Made by a program: the position numbers and the translations under genes. DNA of 64,000 nt from Sneathiella sp. HT1-7 (lineage in GTDB: Bacteria > Pseudomonadota > Alphaproteobacteria > Sneathiellales > Sneathiellaceae). Each line of letters starts with the position of its first letter. Position 1 is the first letter of the stretch. Positions 8,483 through 16,972 of this stretch are shown one piece after another. Under the pieces are notes generated by a model, which ran no database searches, was not told where the DNA came from, and worked only from the letters and a program-made list of their open reading frames with translations. Where the stretch lies: NCBI RefSeq assembly GCF_020731145.1, contig NZ_JAJFZN010000001.1, positions 372,001 through 436,000 on the forward strand, written 5' to 3'.

Positions 8483-8731
8483 TTAGCTCTTTTTGGCAGC
8501 GCATGGATTAGCCTTGCAGGGGTTACAAGGATTACAGGTCTTTTTCGCAGCGCAAGGGTTGCACGGGTTACAAGCTTTCTTTGCGGCGCAAGGGTTACAG
8601 GGATTGCAGGCCTTCTTAGCGGCGCAGGCGTTACACGCTTTTTTCGGTGCACAGCCGGCCATTGCAGTTGGCATTGCCGCAGTTGCAGCCATAGAGGCGA
8701 TCGCGGCGGCGGTTAATACTTCCTTGAACAT
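8483..8731 (-). CDS. small secreted cysteine-repeat protein (CNPCNPC type), possible metal binder
   Basis: An 82-residue protein with a clear signal peptide (MFKEVLTAAAIASM..., cleavage near TAMA-GC) and a mature part made almost wholly of Cys, Asn, Pro, Ala and Lys. It holds 13 cysteines, none in the signal peptide, mostly in repeats of AAKKACNPCNPC. There are no His, acidic or aromatic residues after cleavage. The composition suggests a periplasmic thiol-rich, metal-chelating or redox-buffering peptide, resembling metallothionein in principle only; no family function is known to me. AGGAGAG precedes the ATG. Upstream lies a mercuric-reductase-like gene, downstream a terminator and an orphan kinase, which is compatible with a metal or thiol stress role (inference). 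Distinct from the DUF2282 bufferins. Confidence 0.85.
   Translation of the reverse strand: MFKEVLTAAAIASMAATAAMPTAMAGCAPKKACNACAAKKACNPCNPCAAKKACNPCNPCAAKKTCNPCNPCKANPCAAKKS
8516..8623 (-). repeat. three tandem 36-bp units coding AAKK(A/T)CNPCNPC
   Basis: Residues 37-72 of the Cys-rich protein are three back-to-back 12-residue units, AAKKACNPCNPC, AAKKACNPCNPC and AAKKTCNPCNPC. Codons vary between units at third positions, so the repeats are kept at the protein level rather than being a fresh DNA duplication. Degenerate partial units flank the array on both sides. Confidence 0.9.
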
Positions 8732-8763
8732 AAGTCTCTCCTGTTAATTTCTGATATCCCGTC

Positions 8764-8841
8764 AAGCAATTATTGCTTAACGGAACAATGCCTCTTTTGA
8801 GGCTGGATTCCGAATCAACTGCGATAACGAACGCGTTATCG
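8764..8841. other. three short hairpins between the flavoprotein and the Cys-rich gene
   Basis: AAGCAAT/ATTGCTT (8764-8778), GCCTC-TTTT-GAGGC (8790-8803) and CGATAACG-AACG-CGTTATCG (8822-8841). The last begins 7 bases after the stop of the flavoprotein gene. None has a proper U-tract. They could weaken read-through from the flavoprotein gene, stabilise its 3' end, or act in the leader of the Cys-rich gene. Confidence 0.4.
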
Positions 8842-8847
8842 AAAAGG

Positions 8848-10278
8848 CTATCCAAAGAAAGAGAGAAACTTCACCACCGCGCGGGTGCGAGAACTGAAAA
8901 GGCTGGGTGTATAGTAGCTACCCGCTGCCCGTTTGCTGATTTCACCGAGTGTGGGATAAGGCGCTATATAGCTCGCCATTGTCCCAATTTTGAGCTTCCC
9001 GGTGATCGCGACGCCCCAGGGATGAATCAACTCGCCCGCATGTGGGCCAACGATACCTGCACCCAATATACGCCCTTTATCAGTGGTAATCGCCTTGATC
9101 ATACCGTCCGTTTGCCGTTCCGCCCTTGCCCGATCGATATCAGCAAAAGGAAAGGAGAGGACTTTTATCTTATCCCCGTATTGTTCGCGCGCAGCATCTT
9201 CACTCAGGCCGACATTGGCTAGCTCCGGATCGGTAAAGGTGACCCAGGGCACAGCACTGTAATCGACCTTTGCAGGAAGACGGAAGAGCGCGTTTCGAAT
9301 AAAGATTCCGGCGTGATACCCGGCTATGTGAGTGAACTGATAGCTACCGGCGGCATCGCCAATGGCATAGATCTTCTTATTTGTACTGCGCAGGCGAGAA
9401 TCAACAGTTACACCTTTGGGGGAGTATTCCACACCTGCTGCCTCAAGATTAAGGCCTTCAACATTTGCCTTGCGCCCGGCGGCGACAAGCAAATGCGATC
9501 CGACCAGCACTTCCGCCGATGAGTCTTCACCCAGTGAGACCTGATAGGCACCGCCCGCATCTTTTTTTACGTCGGATATTTTTACTCCTTCACGAATATC
9601 GACCCCTTCCTCCCGGAGGGTTTTAAGGACGACAGCGCTTAAACCAGGATCATCCCGGCCGAATGCCTTGAACGCCTCTAGCACTGTTACTTTCGACCCG
9701 AGCCGGGCGTGAGCCTGCGCCATTTCAAGGCCGATCGGCCCGCCACCAATAACGATCAGGTGATCAGGTTGCACACGATTTTCAAAAATCGTTTCATTAG
9801 TCAGATATCCGGCGTCTTCCAGGCCCGGGATGGGTGGGGCCGTCGCGCTCGATCCTGTTGCAATCACAAAACGGCGGGCAGTTACCCGCGTATCGCCAAC
9901 TTCGAGTTCATTTTCTGAAACAAAACGGCCATAGCCCTGAATCACCTCAACGCCCAGCTCTTCGAAACGCTCAACCGAATCATGGGGTGCGATAGACCCA
10001 ATAACCTCCTGTACATGATCCATGACTTTCGGAAAATCAACGCTTGGCGCCTGTCCTGTTATACCGAAGTCGCTGGCATTCTTCAGGCACGACGCCTTTT
10101 TTGCCGCAGCGATCAGCGCCTTTGACGGGACACAGCCGTAGTTCAGGCAATCGCCGCCCATCTTGCTCCCTTCGATAAGAACTGTTTTCGCCCCCATCTG
10201 GCTCGCGCCTGCTGCAACAGAAAGACCGCCAGAACCGCCGCCAATCACACAAATATCTGTCTTGACCTGGTTTGCCAT
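8848..10278 (-). CDS. FAD-dependent pyridine nucleotide-disulfide oxidoreductase (mercuric-reductase-like)
   Basis: A 476-residue flavoprotein of the lipoamide dehydrogenase/mercuric reductase family. FAD-binding GGGSGGLSVAAGA is at the N-terminus, the redox-active disulfide is Cys44/Cys49 in CLNYGCVPSK, the second Rossmann motif GGGPIGLEMAQAHARLG binds NAD(P)H, and the interface domain closes the protein. It lacks both the N-terminal heavy-metal domain and the C-terminal vicinal cysteines of true mercuric reductase, and no mer genes are near, so mercury reduction is doubtful. It is not beside a 2-oxoacid dehydrogenase complex either. AGGAG lies 7 bases before the ATG. It is 11 bp behind a TVP38-type membrane protein gene, a pairing seen in other bacteria. 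Confidence 0.9.
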   Translation of the reverse strand: MANQVKTDICVIGGGSGGLSVAAGASQMGAKTVLIEGSKMGGDCLNYGCVPSKALIAAAKKASCLKNASDFGITGQAPSVDFPKVMDHVQEVIGSIAPHDSVERFEELGVEVIQGYGRFVSENELEVGDTRVTARRFVIATGSSATAPPIPGLEDAGYLTNETIFENRVQPDHLIVIGGGPIGLEMAQAHARLGSKVTVLEAFKAFGRDDPGLSAVVLKTLREEGVDIREGVKISDVKKDAGGAYQVSLGEDSSAEVLVGSHLLVAAGRKANVEGLNLEAAGVEYSPKGVTVDSRLRSTNKKIYAIGDAAGSYQFTHIAGYHAGIFIRNALFRLPAKVDYSAVPWVTFTDPELANVGLSEDAAREQYGDKIKVLSFPFADIDRARAERQTDGMIKAITTDKGRILGAGIVGPHAGELIHPWGVAITGKLKIGTMASYIAPYPTLGEISKRAAGSYYTPSLFSSRTRAVVKFLSFFG

Positions 10279-10289
10279 AAGGAATGCTC

Positions 10290-11126
10290 CTACGCTTTAT
10301 TTCGGAATTTCTTCAGGACGATCGGCAAAAGAGCAATGACACCAAGCGCAAAGAATGAAAATAGTATCTCCGTCGTCACAAGGGACGTAATCTGGAAATC
10401 CAGCACGCAACCGCTCTGCCCACTATCCATGCAAGCCTGATACTTGGCTTGCTGTTCACGAATAATACTGTCGAGCCCCCCGCCAAGAAAGGCAAAGACA
10501 AAGGTTCCCGGAACGATGCCGATAAATGTCCCAATGATGTAGGTGCTGAGTTTCACCCCCAAAAACGCTGGCGCGATATTGACGAGCCAAAACGGAAATA
10601 ACGGAACCAAACGCAGGAACAACAAATAGCTGAGTGCGTTTTCTGCAAACCCGTCTTCGAGCTTTTTCAGTTTCGGACCCGCTTTCTTGCGAAGAGGTTC
10701 ACCAAGGGAAGTTGCCGCGATCAGGAACAGGAGTGTCGCACCGAAGGTCGCCGCAAAAACTGTCATGAATCCCGCAGCAACCCATCCGAAGAGAAACCCG
10801 CCGGTTACTGTCATCAGTAAGCCGCCCGGTAGCGAGAATGCAACAACGACAATGTAGAGCCCCATATAGAGAAGCGCAGCCAGCAGGAAATTTGCCGATA
10901 CAAAATCAATCAAGCGGTCGCGATTATCGCTGAGCGCCCGGAACGTCAGATAATCATCAAGGCCCAGAATAAAAAATGTACCAATGGCCACCGCAATGAG
11001 CAGCAACGGCAACATTTTCTTGAGAGAGAAGCCATTCCCGCCGTCACCGTTTTGATCCGTGGCCTTACCCATGGCTGATTCGCCCCCTGCCCGCGCTACC
11101 GGCATCTGTTTGTCGAAACCTAACAT
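10290..11126 (-). CDS. TVP38/TMEM64 family membrane protein (DedA/VTT domain)
   Basis: A 278-residue inner-membrane protein. After a hydrophilic leader of about 35 residues come several hydrophobic helices with VTT-family marks: FSLPGGLLMTVTGGFLFG, FLIAATSLGEPL and LFLRLVPLFPFWLVN followed by FIGIVPGTFVF. Proteins of this superfamily have been linked to lipid scrambling and membrane homeostasis; the role of this one is not known. AGGAGG sits 5 bases ahead of ATG 11126, which decides the start. It is the promoter-proximal gene of a unit with the mercuric-reductase-like flavoprotein. Three copies of a GAAACT-type sequence lie upstream at 11196-11231. Confidence 0.9.
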   Translation of the reverse strand: MLGFDKQMPVARAGGESAMGKATDQNGDGGNGFSLKKMLPLLLIAVAIGTFFILGLDDYLTFRALSDNRDRLIDFVSANFLLAALLYMGLYIVVVAFSLPGGLLMTVTGGFLFGWVAAGFMTVFAATFGATLLFLIAATSLGEPLRKKAGPKLKKLEDGFAENALSYLLFLRLVPLFPFWLVNIAPAFLGVKLSTYIIGTFIGIVPGTFVFAFLGGGLDSIIREQQAKYQACMDSGQSGCVLDFQITSLVTTEILFSFFALGVIALLPIVLKKFRNKA

Positions 11127-11195
11127 AAATCCCTCCTTCGGGACAAAATTTAGCGTACACCGGCAATTCCTTTAAAATAACAAACGGTCCGCCTT

Positions 11196-11231
11196 GAAAC
11201 TTATCGAAACTTATGGTTCCTCGATAGTTTC
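11196..11231. promoter_or_regulatory. possible operator: two direct and one inverted GAAACT repeats
   Basis: GAAACTTATC (11196-11205) is followed head-to-tail by GAAACTTATG (11206-11215), and a reversed GAAACTATCG lies at 11231-11222. The cluster sits 70 bp upstream of the TVP38 gene start and 76 bp from the rpmH promoter. Repeated half-sites in two orientations suggest a regulator binding site. No matching regulator is evident in the window. Confidence 0.35.
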
Positions 11232-11306
11232 GAAAGGCCCTTTCACCCAAAAGTGAGCCGAATTGAACCGCCCCGCCCTGCAAAGCTGCAAAATTTATCT
11301 CCCGCA

Positions 11307-11335
11307 TTGACTTAACCGGGGAGAAACCTTATACA
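11307..11335 (+). promoter_or_regulatory. sigma-70 type promoter for rpmH
   Basis: TTGACT (11307-11312) and TATACA (11330-11335) with a 17-base spacer, a near-consensus housekeeping promoter. It lies 56 bp before the rpmH start and probably drives rpmH through yidC or beyond. Confidence 0.75.
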
Positions 11336-11390
11336 GCGGGGCTTGTTTTCCCTTCGCGCAGATCGCGCGGATGATCGACGGAGAAGTCTC

Positions 11391-11525
11391 TTGAAACGTA
11401 CATATCAACCGAGCAAACTTGTGCGCGCTCGCCGCCATGGATTCCGTGCCCGCCGGGCAACGGTCGGCGGACGCCGCGTTCTTGCTAATCGCCGCACTAA
11501 AGGCCGTAAGAGCCTTTCAGCCTAA
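11391..11525 (+). CDS. rpmH: 50S ribosomal protein L34
   Basis: The standard 44-residue L34: [20 protein letters not shown], then a basic Gly/Arg/Lys tail ending KGRKSLSA. The start codon is TTG at 11391, fixed by alignment to all other L34 proteins (MKRTYQPS) and by GGAG at 11380-11383. A longer frame from 11343 is open only by chance. It heads the conserved rpmH-rnpA-yidD-yidC run. Confidence 0.97.
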   Translation: MKRTYQPSKLVRARRHGFRARRATVGGRRVLANRRTKGRKSLSA

Positions 11526-11529
11526 TCCC

Positions 11530-11904
11530 ATGCCGATAGGCGTTGAACGGCTAAAAAAACGCGCGGAATTCCTCCGTGTTGCGTCCGTTCGCCGCAAATG
11601 GGCTGCACCGGGGATGGTGCTTCAGGCCGCCCGTGACCCAAGCCCCCAAAAGGCCGACGTCGCGCGCGTGGGCTTTACTGTGACCAAAAAAGTTGGCAAC
11701 GCGGTCGTCCGGAATCGTATTAAACGCCGCCTTCGCGCTGTCGCACGGGAGATTATTCCAAATCACGCTGAGGCGGGATGGGATTTTGTTCTGATTGGCC
11801 GGGCCAAAACAACAGATCGGCAGTTTGATGAACTGAAGTCAGACCTGCGCACAGCAATTGGCAAGGTCGGCGCGGACACATCACATCGGCGGAGCAAATC
11901 ATGA
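11530..11904 (+). CDS. rnpA: ribonuclease P protein component
   Basis: Protein subunit of RNase P, which trims the 5' leader of tRNA precursors. 124 residues from ATG 11530: starts [14 protein letters not shown], with [20 protein letters not shown] carrying the RNR signature, and ends with basic residues. It begins 4 bases after the rpmH stop, and its stop overlaps the yidD start by 4 bases (ATGA), which points to translational coupling. The longer open frame from 11419 overlaps rpmH and is not needed. Confidence 0.95.
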   Translation: MPIGVERLKKRAEFLRVASVRRKWAAPGMVLQAARDPSPQKADVARVGFTVTKKVGNAVVRNRIKRRLRAVAREIIPNHAEAGWDFVLIGRAKTTDRQFDELKSDLRTAIGKVGADTSHRRSKS

Positions 11905-12185
11905 TCGGAAAGATTCTCTCCGTGGCTCTCATCCTGCCAATACGGTTTTACCGCTATTTCATTTCGCCTATGTTGCCAACAAGCTGCCGCTATTCTCCCA
12001 GTTGCTCTTCCTACGCGATGGAAGCGTTGTTAGTGCATGGCCCCTTGACGGGTGGCTGGCTGACCCTGCGGCGACTGGCGCGGTGCCATCCGTTCGGCGG
12101 AGAGGGATACGATCCGGTACCACATAAACATGGAAAATGTCATCATGGCGCAACGGACCTCTCGGGTCGCGCCCGCATTGAATAA
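11901..12185 (+). CDS. yidD: membrane protein insertion efficiency factor YidD
   Basis: 94 residues with an N-terminal amphipathic/hydrophobic helix ([19 protein letters not shown]), the conserved cysteine segment [15 protein letters not shown], and [16 protein letters not shown]. YidD assists membrane protein insertion and is almost always located between rnpA and yidC, as here. ATG overlaps the rnpA stop as ATGA. The C-terminal tail after DPVP is variable. Confidence 0.95.
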   Translation: MIGKILSVALILPIRFYRYFISPMLPTSCRYSPSCSSYAMEALLVHGPLTGGWLTLRRLARCHPFGGEGYDPVPHKHGKCHHGATDLSGRARIE

Positions 12186-12206
12186 AACGTAAGGGCTGTA
12201 AAAATA

Positions 12207-13958
12207 ATGTCGGATCAGAAAAACCTGGTCATTGCGATCGTTCTTTGTTTCCTGATTATTTTCGGGTTCCAATATTTCGTTGAAGGCCCGCAGATGGAGC
12301 AGGCCGAGCAGCAGCAAACTGAAACCTCAACGGCCAACGGCGATACCCCGTCCCAAATTCCGTCTGCTGCGGTTGATGGCGCAAGTGCGCCAAGCATACA
12401 AGGGGCTTCAGGTCAGAGCGGCATGACTCGGGCGCAAAGCCTTCAAAAAGCTGACCGGATTAAAATCAATACGCCCGCGCTTCATGGCTCCGTTTCCCTG
12501 ACCGGTGCGCGCCTTGACGACCTTACTCTCATCGACTATCGCGAAACAGTTAGCCCGACGAGCCCTGAAATCAAGCTCTTGTCACCGGCCGGCAGCCCGC
12601 ATCCTTATTATGCGGAGTTTGGTTGGAGCCCCGCGCCTGGCGCGAATATCAAGCTTCCCGGCGCACAAACGGTTTGGACAACGGAAAACACAGAACTTAC
12701 CCCGGAAAGTCCATTAGCACTGACCTGGGATAATGGCGAAGGCATAGTATTTCACCGGACCATTTCGGTTGACAACAACTATATGTTCGCGATTGAACAG
12801 ATGGTTGAGAATAATACCGGTGCGCCCGTCACGCTCTATCCCTATGGCCTGATTTCCCGTCATGGCACGCCCGAGACAACCAACTTCTATATTCTCCACG
12901 AAGGTCCAATCGGCGTTCTTAATGAAACGCTGGAAGAAATCGACTATGACGACCTTCAAGAAGGAAATAACGAAAGCTTTTCCTCCGTTGGCGGCTGGCT
13001 CGGAATTACCGATAAGTTCTGGCTGACAGCACTGGTTCCCAATCAGGAAACCAATATCAAGGCCCGCTTTTCCTATGCCGCGCAGGGCCAGAGATACCAG
13101 ACGGACTTTCTAAATCAAGAAGGTATCAATGTCCCGAACGGCGAAACAGTCGGCCTGACCAATCATTTGTTCGCAGGTGCCAAGGTCGTTTCGGTTCTCG
13201 ATACCTATGAGGAAGAATATAAGATCGACCGCTTCGATCTTGCGATTGACTGGGGCTGGTTCTACTTCCTGACCAAGCCGATATATTTTGCGCTTGAATT
13301 CCTCAATGGCTGGATTGGTAACCTCGGCCTCGCCATTATGGCTTTGACGGTCATCATCAAAATCATCCTGCTGCCGCTTGCCCACAAATCATATGTATCA
13401 ATGAGCAAGATGAAACGCCTGCAGCCGGAGATGGTGAAGCTTCGCGAGAAATATGGCGAAGACAAACAAAAACTCAATCAGGAAATGATGGCGCTGTATA
13501 AGCGGGAAAAAGCAAACCCTGCCGCCGGGTGCTTGCCTATTGTGCTGCAGATCCCGATATTCTTTGCGCTCTATAAAGTGCTGTTCGTGACCCTGTTGAT
13601 GCGGCATCAGCCTTTTTACGGCTATATCAAGGATCTGGCGGCACCAGATCCTACGACCATCTTCAATCTCTTTGGGTTGATCCCTTGGGATCCGCCGCAG
13701 TTCCTGATGATTGGTTTTCTCCCGCTCCTGATGGGTCTCAGCATGTTCTTACAACAGAGGCTTAACCCGCAACCAGCTGATCCGGTGCAGGCGAAGATCT
13801 TCTTGTTCATGCCGATCTTCTTCACCTATCTGTTGGCAAGTTTCCCCGCTGGCCTGGTGATTTACTGGACATGGAACAACATTCTCAGCATGGCTCAGCA
13901 GTGGTTCATCATGAAGCGGATGGGGGTCTCCATTTCTGGCACAGGCGGAAAAAGCTGA
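12207..13958 (+). CDS. yidC: membrane protein insertase YidC
   Basis: 583 residues. One N-terminal helix (about 7-24) anchors a large periplasmic beta-domain (about 75-345). The insertase core follows: helices around 355-375, 425-450, 485-505 and 520-550, with the cytoplasmic hairpin KMKRLQPEMVKLREKYGEDK between the first two. It inserts inner-membrane proteins alone or with SecYEG. Gene order and length are typical of the gram-negative form. Starts 21 bp after yidD. Confidence 0.97.
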   Translation: MSDQKNLVIAIVLCFLIIFGFQYFVEGPQMEQAEQQQTETSTANGDTPSQIPSAAVDGASAPSIQGASGQSGMTRAQSLQKADRIKINTPALHGSVSLTGARLDDLTLIDYRETVSPTSPEIKLLSPAGSPHPYYAEFGWSPAPGANIKLPGAQTVWTTENTELTPESPLALTWDNGEGIVFHRTISVDNNYMFAIEQMVENNTGAPVTLYPYGLISRHGTPETTNFYILHEGPIGVLNETLEEIDYDDLQEGNNESFSSVGGWLGITDKFWLTALVPNQETNIKARFSYAAQGQRYQTDFLNQEGINVPNGETVGLTNHLFAGAKVVSVLDTYEEEYKIDRFDLAIDWGWFYFLTKPIYFALEFLNGWIGNLGLAIMALTVIIKIILLPLAHKSYVSMSKMKRLQPEMVKLREKYGEDKQKLNQEMMALYKREKANPAAGCLPIVLQIPIFFALYKVLFVTLLMRHQPFYGYIKDLAAPDPTTIFNLFGLIPWDPPQFLMIGFLPLLMGLSMFLQQRLNPQPADPVQAKIFLFMPIFFTYLLASFPAGLVIYWTWNNILSMAQQWFIMKRMGVSISGTGGKS

Positions 13959-13972
13959 CGAACGGAGATGTC

Positions 13973-14635
13973 ATGACCGATGCAACGGACCCCCGCGACG
14001 AGAATGAAGCAAGACGTATAGAAGCGGGGCGTTTGCTCTTTGCGAAGGAATGCCAGTTCGTCGCGGGCGCTGCGACGGAGGAAATGCTGCCGGAGCTGGA
14101 CCTGACAGAGGTCGCCTTCGCTGGTCGGTCAAATGTCGGAAAATCCAGCCTGATTAACGCGCTGACTAACCGCAACACGCTTGCCCGGACGTCCAACACA
14201 CCAGGGCGCACGCAGCAAATCAATTTCTTCAATTTAGGCGACCAGATTCATCTTGTCGATTTGCCGGGCCATGGTTATGCCAAGGCATCGAAACAAAAAA
14301 TCAGTATTTGGACGGACCTTGTAAACAGTTATCTCAAGGGGCGTTCCACCTTGCGGCGGGTTCTCTTGCTGATTGATGCGCGCCATGGGCTGAAGGTGAC
14401 CGATCGGGAGGTCATGGACATGCTAGACGTTGCCGCAGTCAGCTATCAGATCATTCTCACAAAGGTTGACAAGAGCAATCAAAGTGACGTGAAATCGATC
14501 ACAAAAAAAATTGAGGCAGAGCTTGCCAAGCGGCCAGCTGCCCATCCGGAGATCATGCTCACAAGTTCTGTCAAAGGAACCGGGATAGAGACCCTCCGGG
14601 CGGAAATTGCTTCATTGGCAGAAGAGGCTGGATGA
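13973..14635 (+). CDS. engB: ribosome biogenesis GTPase EngB/YsxC
   Basis: A 220-residue P-loop GTPase for large-subunit assembly. G1 is GRSNVGKSS, the switch region [12 protein letters not shown]3 [12 protein letters not shown]4 TKVDK and G5 TSSVKG. ATG 13973 is preceded by GGAG with a 5-base gap and lies 14 bp after yidC; the longer open frame from 13871 overlaps yidC and is rejected. The stop overlaps the argB start codon (ATGA). Order yidC-engB-argB is common in alphaproteobacteria. Confidence 0.96.
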   Translation: MTDATDPRDENEARRIEAGRLLFAKECQFVAGAATEEMLPELDLTEVAFAGRSNVGKSSLINALTNRNTLARTSNTPGRTQQINFFNLGDQIHLVDLPGHGYAKASKQKISIWTDLVNSYLKGRSTLRRVLLLIDARHGLKVTDREVMDMLDVAAVSYQIILTKVDKSNQSDVKSITKKIEAELAKRPAAHPEIMLTSSVKGTGIETLRAEIASLAEEAG

Positions 14636-15552
14636 TAGAAATGAGTGATAAACCCCTGTCAGTCGAGGAGCAACTTGCCAAGGCCCGGACACTGTCCGAA
14701 GCCCTGCCCTATATGCACCGGTTCAGCGGTCAGACTTTCGTTATCAAGTATGGTGGTCACGCCATGGGAGATGAGCAGCTTTCTCATTATTTTGCACGGG
14801 ATGTCGCCCTGATGAAGCAGGTCGGCATTAACCCGGTGATCGTCCATGGCGGCGGCCCGCAAATCGGGAGCATGCTGGAACGGCTGAAAATCCAGAGTTC
14901 TTTCATTGACGGTCTTAGGGTCACCGACAAAGAAACAGTGGAAATCGCTGAAATGGTCCTGTCCGGATCATTGAACAAAAAGATTGTTACCTCAATTAAC
15001 TCTGCTGGCGGTCTCGCTATCGGTCTTTCGGGCAAGGACGGTAACCTGATCGAGGCCCAGAAGCTGAACCGCACCAAGCGCGATCCGGACAGCAATATCG
15101 AACGGATACTTGATCTTGGTTTCGTCGGTGAGCCACGGCGTATAAACCCGGAAATTCTTGAAAGCTTTGAGGAAAACAACCTCATTCCAGTGATTGCCCC
15201 CATCGGGGTCGGATCAAACGGCCAGACCTATAATATCAATGCCGATACGGCCGCAGGCCATATCGCAGCCGCGATCGGTGCGACGAAGCTCATCATGATG
15301 ACTGATGTTGAGGGGGTTCTGGACAAGAACAAAAAGCTGATCAATCGGTTAAGTCCGGATGAAGTGCGGAAGTTGCAGAAAGATGGCACCATCGTTGGCG
15401 GCATGATCCCGAAACTAGAAACCTGTCTTTTCGCGCTTGAAGAAGGAGTGGAGGCCGCAACTATACTTGATGGCCGTATCCCGCATGTCCTGCTGTTGGA
15501 AACCTTCACCGAGCATGGCGTCGGGACAATGATTACCGAAGCAACCACTTGA
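14632..15552 (+). CDS. argB: acetylglutamate kinase
   Basis: Second step of arginine biosynthesis: phosphorylates N-acetyl-L-glutamate. 306 residues, with [12 protein letters not shown] (phosphate binding), [15 protein letters not shown], and the C-terminal nucleotide segment [18 protein letters not shown]. The N-terminal helix typical of arginine-sensitive hexameric enzymes seems present, so feedback control by arginine is likely (inference). ATG 14632 overlaps the engB stop; an in-frame ATG at 14641 is the alternative. Convergent with the DUF2336 gene 8 bp away. Confidence 0.96.
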   Translation: MIEMSDKPLSVEEQLAKARTLSEALPYMHRFSGQTFVIKYGGHAMGDEQLSHYFARDVALMKQVGINPVIVHGGGPQIGSMLERLKIQSSFIDGLRVTDKETVEIAEMVLSGSLNKKIVTSINSAGGLAIGLSGKDGNLIEAQKLNRTKRDPDSNIERILDLGFVGEPRRINPEILESFEENNLIPVIAPIGVGSNGQTYNINADTAAGHIAAAIGATKLIMMTDVEGVLDKNKKLINRLSPDEVRKLQKDGTIVGGMIPKLETCLFALEEGVEAATILDGRIPHVLLLETFTEHGVGTMITEATT

Positions 15553-15560
15553 GCTACGCG

Positions 15561-16802
15561 CTACCCCTCATAGAAGGATAGTTGCCATTCCATTTCCTTA
15601 TCCGTAAAGGGAAATTCAATTCCATTCCGGGCATTGACAATATCGCCGCGCGGTACATGCGCAATGGCCGTCTGGATTTTAAAGGCAAGGCGCATGGAAA
15701 GGCCCGCTTTCCAGCAAAGCGAGGTCACAACCTTGCCGTTGCGGGACGCCAGCATGGCGCTAACTTTCTTTGAACTATATTTACCAAGCAGGGAAAGAGA
15801 CGCCACAACGAACTCCTGATCTTTGAGATCAACTGCGTCAGCAATGGCCTCTTCATCAAGCCGACTTTCCGCAAACATCTTTTCTGCACGGGTCTTTCCC
15901 CCGCCTTCGCCTGTAGGCATAAATTCACGGGTTTGCTCAATACGGTCCCTGACGATGCTTTTAAGTTCTTTCTCCGTAGCGGGAGGAAGGTTGTTCCGGT
16001 GGACCAGTTTTTCAACGAGGGAGGAGGCGACAAAACCAGATATTCGACGCATCGCCCGGAGCGATAGGTTTAGCCGCATAACCAGATGCTCGTGAAGCGG
16101 CTCGACGCTCTCCGCCTGATCCATGATCTGATCGAGAGTGTCTTCACGTATTTTCGCTGACGGATTAGCGAGCAGCGAGGAGATTGCAGGCACCTCTAGT
16201 TGCGCGACAACGGCATCAGAAACATCTTCACTGAGATCTGGTCTGCGGGCAACGGCAGGAAGCGCGCCTGCAGCGATTCCGCTCGCCATAATTTCCAAAA
16301 GGTCATTGTCGGAGAGTAAAGGGGAATATTCTAGGATCGGGCTAGCGACGATTTCTTCAACGTCTTTCGCGAGGTTCAGTATAATATTCTTTGGCGCCTC
16401 GACACTTTCCTTCAAGGTTTCCGAAATAATCACCCGAACAGCTGTTACCTGATCTTTGGCGAGAATTTCCAGAACCTCGATCGTTTTTTCAAGAATGATT
16501 GCCGTTTGTTCGCCCGAGAGATCCGGCAGGAGACGGCAGATTTTTCGCGCCAGATCCATCCGTACTTCTTCATCCTCATCCTGCGCAAGAATGAGGTTGG
16601 CTTTGACCGGCGTACATGGATTAAGGGCAAGGTTCTTTCGAACTTTGCCAGACGAATCATCTGTAAGGTAATAGAGGATTTCCGGCTCAGCATCTTCATA
16701 TGCGGCAAGATCAGCCCGTACGGCAACATCCGTACTCAAGGCCCGGGCCTTATTGTCCTCATAGGAGGATCCGGTCTTTTTCAAATTCGATTGCCCACTC
16801 AC
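15561..16802 (-). CDS. DUF2336 domain protein
   Basis: A 413-residue, mostly helical, acidic cytoplasmic protein without signal or membrane segments. The repetitive helical pattern (for example RADLAAYEDAEPEILYYLTDD, VRKNLALNPCTPVKANLILA, VRMDLARKICRLLPDLS) resembles HEAT-like repeats, and the C-terminal half fits DUF2336, a family confined mainly to alphaproteobacteria. Function is unknown. The start is GTG 16802 with only a weak ribosome binding site. Monocistronic; convergent with argB and divergent from the HAD nucleotidase. Confidence 0.85.
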   Translation of the reverse strand: MSGQSNLKKTGSSYEDNKARALSTDVAVRADLAAYEDAEPEILYYLTDDSSGKVRKNLALNPCTPVKANLILAQDEDEEVRMDLARKICRLLPDLSGEQTAIILEKTIEVLEILAKDQVTAVRVIISETLKESVEAPKNIILNLAKDVEEIVASPILEYSPLLSDNDLLEIMASGIAAGALPAVARRPDLSEDVSDAVVAQLEVPAISSLLANPSAKIREDTLDQIMDQAESVEPLHEHLVMRLNLSLRAMRRISGFVASSLVEKLVHRNNLPPATEKELKSIVRDRIEQTREFMPTGEGGGKTRAEKMFAESRLDEEAIADAVDLKDQEFVVASLSLLGKYSSKKVSAMLASRNGKVVTSLCWKAGLSMRLAFKIQTAIAHVPRGDIVNARNGIEFPFTDKEMEWQLSFYEG

Positions 16803-16876
16803 ACCAGTACCACTCGCCGGTTTACCAATAGTCGCTTCATAGACGGATACAATAGGGTTTTAAGCTTAATAGGCTC

Positions 16877-16900
16877 TTAAAAAGGGACCCTTTTTTTAAA
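16877..16900. other. AT-rich near-palindrome between divergent genes
   Basis: TTAAAAAGGG-A-CCCTTTTTTTAAA lies between the divergent DUF2336 gene and the HAD nucleotidase. It has the look of a small terminator stem plus T-run, yet no gene ends here on the plus strand. More likely an operator or chance AT-rich symmetry. Confidence 0.3.
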
Positions 16901-16972
16901 AGCTACGCCTATTTTTCGCCCGCCTACAATTAGTTCTTGTCGTGACCAGGATGACGCGGCAAAGTCTGATCC

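Noticed and set aside
8516-8623. Tandem repeat considered as a CRISPR-like or satellite array
   Set aside because: Units are 36 bp with no spacers, in frame, and vary at third codon positions; they are protein repeats.
8493-8747. Plus-strand frame with GLQGLQAFFAAQ-like repeats, and an overlapping minus-strand Arg/Thr-rich frame
   Set aside because: Both are alternate readings of the Cys-repeat gene, which alone has a signal peptide, ribosome site and terminator.
8848-10278. Annotation as true mercuric reductase (merA)
   Set aside because: No heavy-metal-associated domain, no C-terminal cysteine pair and no other mer genes.
11065-11307. 80-codon minus-strand frame upstream of the TVP38-type gene
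   Set aside because: It overlaps the promoter region and the well-supported start at 11126, and its sequence shows no conserved feature.
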